NCBI GenBank assembly: GCA_030605895.1
Contig: JAUWHL010000236.1
Span: forward strand, 1-16,787
Reading direction: 5' to 3'
DNA: 16,787 nucleotides
Source of the DNA: Promethearchaeota archaeon
Lineage (GTDB): Archaea; Asgardarchaeota; Lokiarchaeia; Sigyniarchaeales; SOKP01
Shown: piece after piece, positions 1 through 5,211 of the stretch
Layout: each line of letters starts with the position of its first letter
Numbering within the stretch: position 1 is the first letter of the stretch
Position numbers and translations under genes: made by a program
The notes under the pieces: model-generated
The model's input: the letters and a program-made list of their open reading frames with translations, nothing else
Told to the model about the DNA's origin: nothing
The model's database searches: none

Positions 1-660
1 AAAAAAGAGAAAATTTTAGAAAGTGTTGAACGTAATATGGAAAAAATTCTCACAAAAGAATTATCACATGGAAATCTAGATGAACTAGCTCTAAAAGAAA
101 TAGCTCGGACATTATCTGAATTAAATGAGCAAGGAGAGGGAATGAAAATAGAAATAAATAAATATAAAATTAAGATTCAAAATCACATTAATAAAGAGTT
201 AACTAGCTTCCGGATTATTACTGATTATATTTATCACTTTCTCGTGGGGATTATTCTAATAGGATTATTGACTATTGATGAAGTAATAGGAGCAATTCTC
301 TTTTTCATATATGCCTTGTTTAGAACTGTTGTAACTAAACGATCTGAAGCACATCTCGTATTTACTGATTTAGAAATCTATGAAGAACAAAAGTATGAAG
401 AAAAACCAATTATTAAGTATATCTCGTGTGGGGCCGCTCTAACAGGTATTATAATTGGATTAGTAATAAATCTATTCTTACCGGTTAATTTAGAACTCTT
501 GTTTATTTTCTATTCCTTCATCTCTGGAGTCATTTTATATGTTATTGTAAGAGAAGTTATTCCAGAAAAAGAGAAAGGAGATCCCTTGAAATTCCTAATT
601 GGCTTAGTAGGGTTCGCTGTAGTAATAATAATCATTAATATTTTTACAAATGTTTTATAA
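1..660 (+). CDS. Integral membrane protein, 5' end outside window; weakly ZIP-transporter-like
   Basis: The reading frame is open from base 1, so the gene probably begins upstream of the window; the first ATG inside is at 37. Counted from that ATG, about 55 charged, helical residues precede a hydrophobic region with roughly two helices at 60-97, a charged loop at 98-122, and three more helices at about 125-148, 152-172 and 184-206. The closing block, a helix reading ISGVILYVIVREVIPEKEKG followed by a final helix, resembles the C-terminal end of ZIP metal permeases (G..LYV...E.iPE). The metal-binding HNxxDG and HExxHE motifs of ZIP helices 4 and 5 are absent from the part that is visible. Transport function is therefore not shown. 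The frame, composition and helices make a real membrane protein likely; the family is a guess. Confidence 0.6.
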   Translation, partial: KKEKILESVERNMEKILTKELSHGNLDELALKEIARTLSELNEQGEGMKIEINKYKIKIQNHINKELTSFRIITDYIYHFLVGIILIGLLTIDEVIGAILFFIYALFRTVVTKRSEAHLVFTDLEIYEEQKYEEKPIIKYISCGAALTGIIIGLVINLFLPVNLELLFIFYSFISGVILYVIVREVIPEKEKGDPLKFLIGLVGFAVVIIIINIFTNVL

Positions 661-1032
661 AACTATTTTAGTAGATATAAAGGAATTTCCAATCTCATAA
701 CATAATATTAAGTTTAATGGCTGGAAGGATTCATTTTAATATAATTAACTTATAAAATTGAAATATCGTACATTCCAGAAATCTTTAAATATTTTTATTA
801 TGAAATAAACTTAAGTCGAATTATTCAACAGACTATTGTAAAATAATTAAAATAAGTTGAAAACTATGGTAGATTTTAAGAAAGATACTTGGATATATAT
901 TCTAATTGCCGCAAACAAAAATTATAAATTAAAAAGGATTCATTAATTAAGTTTAATATTCATAAGGATTTTTACACGTGTGTTTTCGTTTATTAAAAAT
1001 AAGTTTAAATCTCTTAAAGGTTATGAAATAAA
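661..1032. other. Intergenic region, 372 bases, no convincing gene
   Basis: This AT-rich gap holds no ORF with recognisable protein character. A possible 26-codon frame at 866-946 was considered and not accepted. A TATA-like CTTTAAATAT lies at 783-792 with no good gene behind it. The last 60 bases hold the promoter of the Lrp-like gene at 1033. Confidence 0.6.
974..1010 (+). promoter_or_regulatory. Promoter of first Lrp/AsnC gene, with palindrome
   Basis: A TATA-like AAGTTTAAAT at 1001-1010 is centred about 27 bases before the ATG at 1033, so the transcript is probably leaderless; no SD is visible. A perfect palindrome ACACGTGT at 974-981 lies some 20 bases upstream of the box, a position where an operator could act. 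The operator role is inferred. Confidence 0.5.
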
Positions 1033-1599
1033 ATGGATATGAAGAAAAAAAGTTTTAATGAAATATTAAAGATTGATGATGCTGATAAGAAAATCATCGA
1101 AATGATTGAAAAAGACCCAGATATAACCCATAGTGATATTGCGAAAGAAATTGAGAAATCTCAACCCGCAGTGGGCGCCCGGATCATCAAATTAGAAAGA
1201 AAACATCTTTTAACTAAAATAGTAGGCTTTAATGTAAAAGAAGTCGATATTAAAGTTGCTATAGTCTATATTTCTACTAAAGATGTTGATAGAATTGTTA
1301 AAAAGATTGAAAATTGCCCTTTTATTAATCACGCGTTCAAGATTTCAGGAGAATTTAACCTGCTCTGCTTTATCGCAGCTTCAGATTTACAAACCATTGA
1401 AAAATTAGTAGATTTGTGTTTTAGACGAGATGAAAATGTTATTAATGTTAAAACTAATATATTAATTGAATCCATCCATGATTTTGTTGTCCCAATCGAT
1501 TTTCAAATCGAAAACTTTGATGGGAGATATTGTGGGCCAGATTGCTCGCTTCAAGATGCTCTACCAAAGTTTAAATTCAGTCAAGAAAAGGAAAATTAA
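1033..1599 (+). CDS. Lrp/AsnC-family transcription regulator with cysteine-rich C-terminus (paralogue 1)
   Basis: This is a DNA-binding regulator of the Lrp/AsnC family, 188 residues. A winged helix-turn-helix occupies about residues 12-65 (DADKKIIEMI, then THSDIAKEIEKSQPAVGARI). An effector-binding ab-sandwich (RAM-like) domain follows at about 70-150. Cysteines stand at 94 (NCPF), 112, 129, 167 and 171, the last two forming CGPDC in the tail. C94 and the CX3C tail recur in the two paralogues at 1681 and 3498, suggesting thiol- or metal-dependent sensing, although no ligand is known. The ATG fits a leaderless start about 27 bases after a TATA-like box; a second in-frame ATG lies two codons later. 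The gene is monocistronic, runs towards the paralogue at 1681, and ends before a T-tract. Family assignment is firm; the signal is inferred. Confidence 0.88.
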   Translation: MDMKKKSFNEILKIDDADKKIIEMIEKDPDITHSDIAKEIEKSQPAVGARIIKLERKHLLTKIVGFNVKEVDIKVAIVYISTKDVDRIVKKIENCPFINHAFKISGEFNLLCFIAASDLQTIEKLVDLCFRRDENVINVKTNILIESIHDFVVPIDFQIENFDGRYCGPDCSLQDALPKFKFSQEKEN

Positions 1600-1611
1600 A
1601 TAATAAAATAA

Positions 1612-1618
1612 TTTTTTT
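1612..1618 (+). terminator. T-tract terminator after first Lrp gene
   Basis: Seven consecutive T residues begin 13 bases after the stop codon, with no stem-loop. This is the usual form of an archaeal intrinsic termination signal. Function is inferred from position. Confidence 0.4.
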
Positions 1619-1680
1619 CAAAAAGTAATTTGTTCTATTGACCCTTTAATCTTCAATTTCAAAAAGATGAAAAATTTATT

Positions 1681-2232
1681 CTAACTAACCGAATTTGCTA
1701 AATCTTTCGCTTTAGCAATTTTATACTTACATTTTTCACCACAACCCTCCTCCAAAGTTGGATCATGCTCTTCTGAATCAAAATCAATAGGTAGAATGAA
1801 ATCTTTTGCGATATCAAGAACGATTTCCATGGAAACACTGCTTATTTGAGGATTATTTCGAAAATGATAATTAACAATATTATCAAGCTTTTGAAGTTTT
1901 GAACTAGCGAGTAAGATACAAACGTTATGTTCCCCTGAGAGTTTAAACGCGTTGAGCATAAAAGGACAGTACTTAGCCATGTACATAATTTCTTTTGGAT
2001 TCTTAGTTTTTATCTCAACAGTTGCGAGATGTAAATCTACCTTCTTAAAATTGATTCCAGGCTGGAATTGTAAAATACCATTTTTTTCCAGCTTTTTTAT
2101 GCGCATACCAACGGTTGGTTGCGATCTGTTTATTTTTGAAGCGATTTCTGTATGTGTACGGTTAGGATCCTCTTGAACAAGGGCGATTATTTGCTTATCA
2201 ACATCATCAAGTTTTAATTTGTCTGAAATCAT
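1681..2232 (-). CDS. Lrp/AsnC-family transcription regulator with C-terminal CX3C (paralogue 2)
   Basis: This 183-residue protein is a winged-HTH regulator plus RAM-like effector domain. The HTH is about residues 10-60 (VDKQIIALVQ, THTEIASKINRSQPTVGMRI), the sensor about 65-148. It aligns without gaps with the paralogue at 3498 for over 150 residues: the SQPTVGMRIKKLEK core is identical, CPFML sits at the same residue numbers (C89), and the tail cysteines fall at 164 and 168 in both. A further Cys is at 105. C164 and C168 form CGEKC. The first paralogue, at 1033, is more diverged. No SD precedes the ATG. Two near-identical 21-base direct repeats lie 50-91 bases upstream of it. It is convergent with the 1033 gene and lies downstream of SfsA on the same strand, 165 bases away, so it probably has its own promoter. 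Confidence 0.88.
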   Translation of the reverse strand: MISDKLKLDDVDKQIIALVQEDPNRTHTEIASKINRSQPTVGMRIKKLEKNGILQFQPGINFKKVDLHLATVEIKTKNPKEIMYMAKYCPFMLNAFKLSGEHNVCILLASSKLQKLDNIVNYHFRNNPQISSVSMEIVLDIAKDFILPIDFDSEEHDPTLEEGCGEKCKYKIAKAKDLANSVS

Positions 2233-2281
2233 AATATTTTCTTTAGGAAATTTTTTTTTCTAATTATGTAATAATTTTTAC

Positions 2282-2323
2282 AATTTATAAAATATTAGCT
2301 TGAATTTATAAAAAATTAGTTTG
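2282..2323. repeat. Two tandem 21-base direct repeats upstream of the second Lrp gene
   Basis: The units 2282-2302 and 2303-2323 match at 19 of 21 positions, differing at the 12th and 18th bases. Each begins AATTTATAAAA and ends TTAG(C/T)TTG. The period equals two helical turns, so a protein bound to each copy would sit on the same DNA face. They lie about 50 to 91 bases upstream of the minus-strand ATG at 2232, a plausible place for an autoregulatory operator or activator site. The role is inferred. Confidence 0.6.
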
Positions 2324-2397
2324 TTATAATTTCAATTCTAAACACAACTAAATGAAGAAATTAAATACAAATATTTACTTATAGATTAATATATGAT

Positions 2398-3066
2398 TTA
2401 GAAATCAGATAAGGGAATTCTCTGACAATAATAAATCATTTTTCCATCAAAGCTGATCTGAATTGCCATAATTTTAATATGCTTTTTCCTTGCTTCGCTT
2501 AAATTTTCTGAAAATTTAGGATCCATTTCCACATTTGGAGTAAAACATTTTGCTTTACGGACAACTAAAAAAAGTATAATTCCATCATGTTCAATAATTT
2601 CTTTTACATGTCTTGCTCCACGTTCTGTAGGGGCATCCGGAAAAAGAGCAATACCATCCTTAACCAATGATACACCTTTTACTTCCAACGGAACATTATC
2701 AAGTAGAAAATCGATTCTACTATTTCCAATTTTTACTTCTTTCCGAATTTCCTTCACATTAGAAAACTCAGGTAAATATTCAAAAACTTTTAGAGCAATT
2801 TTTGAGTGTAAAGCAGTATCAATAAGAACCCATTCATCATCAGTATGAACAGCTTTAATATAATACTTTAATTTACCCCGTGAGTGTGTAAATAATACTT
2901 CAGACCCTTCAACAAGTAATTCTTGCAATCTGCCGGGGTCATGAATATGAGCAGTTTCAATCCGTCCCTTGTACATAATCTCTCCGATAAATCTATTCGG
3001 TCTTGATATAAATTTACCTTTCATAAGGTTCGGTATGTCAAAAATGGGGAGTTTTTTATTTGGCAT
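2398..3066 (-). CDS. sfsA: SfsA-family protein
   Basis: SfsA is a widespread family named from sugar fermentation stimulation in E. coli. It has an OB-like N-terminal domain and a PD-(D/E)XK nuclease-like C-terminal fold, and its physiological role is unsettled. At 222 residues this copy is close to normal length. The N-terminal signature HIHDPGRLQELL is at about 40-51. The nuclease-like core has SRIDFLL (D119) and LEVKGVSL (E128, K130), followed by the family hallmark LFPDAPTERGARH at 141-153. All the expected acidic and lysine residues are present, so it is probably functional. It begins at an ATG with no clear SD and is divergent from the ferredoxin gene at 3187 across a 120-base gap. Its relation to the neighbouring regulators is unknown. 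Confidence 0.9.
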   Translation of the reverse strand: MPNKKLPIFDIPNLMKGKFISRPNRFIGEIMYKGRIETAHIHDPGRLQELLVEGSEVLFTHSRGKLKYYIKAVHTDDEWVLIDTALHSKIALKVFEYLPEFSNVKEIRKEVKIGNSRIDFLLDNVPLEVKGVSLVKDGIALFPDAPTERGARHVKEIIEHDGIILFLVVRKAKCFTPNVEMDPKFSENLSEARKKHIKIMAIQISFDGKMIYYCQRIPLSDF

Positions 3067-3186
3067 CTAAATATATTTCTTTCTAAACTTTCTCTATTTA
3101 GATTAAGTTAATTGTTAAAATAAATAGTTTTTATTATAGAGTATAACCTAAATAGATAAAAAGAGTTTTTTATTTGATTAATTATA

Positions 3187-3426
3187 TTGAGTGAAGCAGA
3201 CGATCGAACCTCTATAGAAAGTTATAAATTCCATCATATAGACACCTCTAAATGTAAGCACTGCAAAGAATTTTCCTGCGAAGAAGCATGCTTTAGAGGA
3301 ATCTATGAGATTATTAATAAAGAAACAACACCTAAATGTATCGTGGTGGAAGATCGCGAAGATATGTGTGTAAAATGTCATATCTGTACTACAGTTTGTA
3401 AATTTAAAGCAATAACTATTGATTAA
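3187..3426 (+). CDS. Small ferredoxin with two [4Fe-4S]-type cysteine motifs
   Basis: This 79-residue protein has two cysteine clusters. The first is C23, C26, C31, C35 (CX2CX4CX3C); the second is C61, C64, C67, C71 (CX2CX2CX3C), the classical ferredoxin spacing. An extra Cys is at 51. The proline usually following the last Cys of each motif is missing, and the first motif is wider than in clostridial-type ferredoxins, so this is an atypical relative. It probably carries electrons in the cytoplasm and could serve the iron-sulfur disulfide reductase at 13701, but that partnership is a guess. There is no ATG or GTG in frame upstream; the TTG at 3187 is the only reasonable start. A TATA-like CCTAAATAG lies about 35 bases before it. 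It stands alone between divergent SfsA and convergent Lrp genes. Confidence 0.75.
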   Translation: MSEADDRTSIESYKFHHIDTSKCKHCKEFSCEEACFRGIYEIINKETTPKCIVVEDREDMCVKCHICTTVCKFKAITID

Positions 3427-3497
3427 TACATCATAAATAAAATTTCAAATTTAAAAATAAATTTCCAATAAAATAAGAAGTATAATTTCAAGGGAAA

Positions 3498-4010
3498 TTA
3501 ATTTTCACATTTCCCACAACAATATTTTTCTAAGTTAACCTTAGTATAATCGAAGTTTAAATCTATTGGTAGCACAAAATCACTTACAACATCTTCAATA
3601 ATATCCATATGAACATTGGTAATTTCTGGATTACCTCGAAGATGATGATTTACTACATGATCGAGATCCTTTAAGGTTAAACCTGCTATTATAATGCTAA
3701 TATTTGCATTTCCACTCAATCTAAAGGCGGTTAGCATGAAAGGGCAGTTTCTTACAATAGTGAAAAACTTTTCGGGATTTTTTGTTTGAATTTCGGCACG
3801 AGCGAAATATAGATCAGCAACTCTAATATTTATACCCGCCTGATATTTCAATACTCCTAATTTCTCAAGCTTCTTAATTCTCATCCCCACGGTAGGCTGG
3901 CTACGATTAACGTGCTCTGCAATTTGAGTATGTGTGAGACTTGGTTCTCTCTGAATTAAATCCATGATTTTACAATCAATATCATCAATTCCTATTTTTT
4001 CACTTATCAT
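3498..4010 (-). CDS. Lrp/AsnC-family transcription regulator with C-terminal cysteine cluster (paralogue 3)
   Basis: This 170-residue regulator is the close paralogue of the one at 1681. The HTH is about residues 9-60 (THTQIAEHVNRSQPTVGMRI) and the RAM-like domain about 65-148. Cysteines are at 13, 89 (NCPFML), 164, 165 and 168; the protein ends KYCCGKCEN, so C164 and C168 keep the shared CX3C spacing while C165 adds a third thiol. Such a terminal cluster could bind a metal or form a disulfide; no ligand is proven. Unlike the other two, it has a clear SD: AGGAG sits 7 bases before the ATG, inside a 12-base palindrome. Upstream are tandem 8-base repeats. The control region lies between this gene and the ArsR-type gene on the other strand, so both could be affected. 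Confidence 0.88.
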   Translation of the reverse strand: MISEKIGIDDIDCKIMDLIQREPSLTHTQIAEHVNRSQPTVGMRIKKLEKLGVLKYQAGINIRVADLYFARAEIQTKNPEKFFTIVRNCPFMLTAFRLSGNANISIIIAGLTLKDLDHVVNHHLRGNPEITNVHMDIIEDVVSDFVLPIDLNFDYTKVNLEKYCCGKCEN

Positions 4011-4018
4011 TTTCTTTC

Positions 4019-4030
4019 TCCTAATTAGGA
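4019..4030. promoter_or_regulatory. Perfect 12-base palindrome containing the Shine-Dalgarno of the third Lrp gene
   Basis: TCCTAATTAGGA is its own reverse complement. On the minus strand its last bases plus the next G give AGGAG, spaced 7 bases from the ATG at 4010. A TATA-like stretch at about 4040-4052 places the transcription start close to it. A dimeric regulator bound here would block initiation, so it is a candidate autoregulatory operator. Confidence 0.5.
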
Positions 4031-4057
4031 TCTATAAAAATAAAATAAATATTCATG

Positions 4058-4083
4058 TATCGCGATATAACGATATAACGATA
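4058..4083. repeat. Tandem 8-base repeats and palindrome between Lrp and ArsR-type genes
   Basis: CGATATAA occurs at 4063-4070 and 4071-4078, followed by a partial CGATA at 4079-4083. The left edge forms the perfect palindrome TATCGCGATA at 4058-4067. These GC-containing blocks stand out in a nearly pure A/T intergenic region, just upstream of the presumed TATA box of the minus-strand Lrp gene. They may be a regulator-binding array for one or both divergent genes. Confidence 0.5.
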
Positions 4084-4194
4084 GCATAATATTTAAATCT
4101 TTGTGATTTTTGCTTTAATAATGAAATATTTATAATCCATTAAAATAAGCTTTAAAAAGCTTTAAAAACAATTTTTTAATAAAAAACAATTCCG

Positions 4195-4270
4195 GTGTTG
4201 GAAAATCGAATTTCGAAGATATACAATTGACTTTTTAAAAATAATAGCAGACCCTACTAGATTAGAAATA
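4195..4270 (+). other. Probable N-terminal coding part of the ArsR-type gene, interrupted by a one-base frameshift
   Basis: Read from the GTG at 4195, the sequence gives VLENRISKIYN and then stops at 4228. In the next frame, from 4226, it gives IDFLKIIADPTRLEILEIL, a textbook ArsR N-terminal helix leading directly into the gene at 4271. Dropping one base, for example the A at 4225, joins the two into a normal ArsR start. No ATG, GTG or TTG exists in the downstream frame between the stop at 4163 and 4271. Either the sequence has an indel error, the gene has a recent frameshift, or translation uses a rare start such as the ATT at 4226. Confidence 0.55.
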
Positions 4271-4537
4271 TTGGAAATTTTAAAAGGAAATGAGAAAAAC
4301 TCATCAGAAATTGAAGAAATTTTAAAAAGATCGCAATCAACAATCTCAAAACATTTGAACATGCTTGTTGATAATAATCTTATAGCTTTTGAGAAAAAAG
4401 ATAATAAAAAGTATTATAAAATTAATAATGTAGATATTATTGATCTAATCGATCGAATAAATTCAGTTGTATTAAATATAAACAAAGAGAAATTAAAAGA
4501 TATTCAAGATGTTAGTATTAATGAAACCTTGTCTTAA
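4271..4537 (+). CDS. ArsR-type winged-helix regulator, N-terminus out of frame
   Basis: The product is a small winged-HTH repressor-like protein. From the TTG at 4271 it has 88 residues, beginning MEILKGNEKNSSEIEEILK, with the recognition region RSQSTISKHLNMLVDNNLI and the wing FEKKDNKKYYKIN. This matches the ArsR core apart from the first helix. That helix, with the hallmark IADPTRLEIL, is encoded just upstream (4226-4270) without a canonical start, so the TTG is probably not the natural start. No cysteine metal-sensing pair (CVC) is seen in the recognition helix, so a metal signal is not supported. It precedes the GTPase gene by 42 bases, but the latter has its own TATA-like box. Whether the protein is still made in full depends on the frameshift. 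Confidence 0.7.
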   Translation: MEILKGNEKNSSEIEEILKRSQSTISKHLNMLVDNNLIAFEKKDNKKYYKINNVDIIDLIDRINSVVLNINKEKLKDIQDVSINETLS

Positions 4538-4545
4538 ATTTACAG

Positions 4546-4554
4546 CTATATAAT
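4546..4554 (+). promoter_or_regulatory. TATA-like promoter of the small GTPase gene
   Basis: CTATATAAT is centred 30 bases before the ATG at 4580, and no SD precedes that ATG. This fits a leaderless or near-leaderless archaeal transcript. Confidence 0.5.
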
Positions 4555-4579
4555 TTTCTTAAATTATATTCAATTAATT

Positions 4580-5128
4580 ATGAAATCTCTAAATAATATT
4601 GATTCTGCAGAAAATTCAATAAAAATTGTATTAATAGGGCTAGATAACAGTGGAAAAACATCAATATTATCATGTTTGAGGGGAATTAAACGCATATCGG
4701 CTTTCAATTCTCCCCAACCGACAAGGGGAGAAGATTGGCAAAGTTTTGAAGCTTTAAATTCACATTATGTAATTTTTGATCTTGGGGGTCAAAGGGCATA
4801 TCGTGATGATTATTTTAATGATTTTGATAAATATTTAATTGGAACAAGAAAAATAATATATGTCATCGACGTTCAAGATATAAATCGATATGATGAAGCA
4901 ATTGAATACTTGGAAAAAGTAATAGTTTCAATGGAAAAAGATAAAGAAATAAATTTTTCAATTTTTCTTCATAAATTCGATCCAGATATTGTGTTTGATA
5001 AAGATTTAAGTGAAAAAGCTATTAACGCTTTGATTAAAAGAATAAAAAAAACAATTCCTCCAAAATTTAATTATTCGCTTCACAAAACATCAATTTATGC
5101 AATCTTTGAAAAATCTACAATCAATTAG
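4580..5128 (+). CDS. Arf/Rag-like small GTPase
   Basis: This 182-residue protein is a Ras-superfamily G domain. The P-loop is GLDNSGKT at residues 20-27, as in Arf proteins. The switch I threonine is probably T48 (QPTRGEDW). The G3 motif DLGGQ at 67-71 keeps the catalytic Gln and the Arf-like double glycine. The G4 motif is HKFD at 131-134 rather than NKxD, as in Rag/Gtr GTPases, and the G5 region (KTSIY, 169-173) is also Rag-like. The C-terminal roadblock domain of true Rag proteins is missing: the chain ends ten residues later. All residues needed for GTP binding are present. It has no membrane segment or lipidation motif that I can see. Families of this kind are abundant in Asgard archaea. 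It is followed by the kinase gene 83 bases downstream, each with its own TATA-like box. Confidence 0.85.
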   Translation: MKSLNNIDSAENSIKIVLIGLDNSGKTSILSCLRGIKRISAFNSPQPTRGEDWQSFEALNSHYVIFDLGGQRAYRDDYFNDFDKYLIGTRKIIYVIDVQDINRYDEAIEYLEKVIVSMEKDKEINFSIFLHKFDPDIVFDKDLSEKAINALIKRIKKTIPPKFNYSLHKTSIYAIFEKSTIN

Positions 5129-5182
5129 ATAAGTTTAGGTAAAAATATTTAAGTATATTTTAAATGGATTGATGATTTTAGT

Positions 5183-5192
5183 TTTATATAAT
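5183..5192 (+). promoter_or_regulatory. TATA-like promoter of the MASE3 histidine kinase operon
   Basis: TTTATATAAT is centred about 25 bases upstream of the ATG at 5212. No SD is present, so the kinase transcript is probably leaderless. It would also drive the response regulator 30 bases behind the kinase. Confidence 0.5.
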
Positions 5193-5211
5193 AAATAAGA
5201 CTTTTAAAAAA

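Noticed and set aside
866..946. 26-codon frame beginning MVDFKKDTWIYILIAANK
   Set aside because: No SD, its nearest TATA-like box is about 75 bases away, and nothing about its sequence suggests conservation; chance is likely in this A/T-rich gap.
1952..2176. Plus-strand frame of 74 codons inside the second Lrp gene
   Set aside because: It is antisense to a clear HTH/RAM coding region and has odd, Phe- and Cys-rich composition.
2282..2323. CRISPR repeat unit
   Set aside because: Only two copies, directly abutting with no spacers and no Cas genes nearby.
4162..4362. Minus-strand frame of 66 codons over the ArsR-type start
   Set aside because: It overlaps a recognisable ArsR HTH on the other strand and has no domain character.
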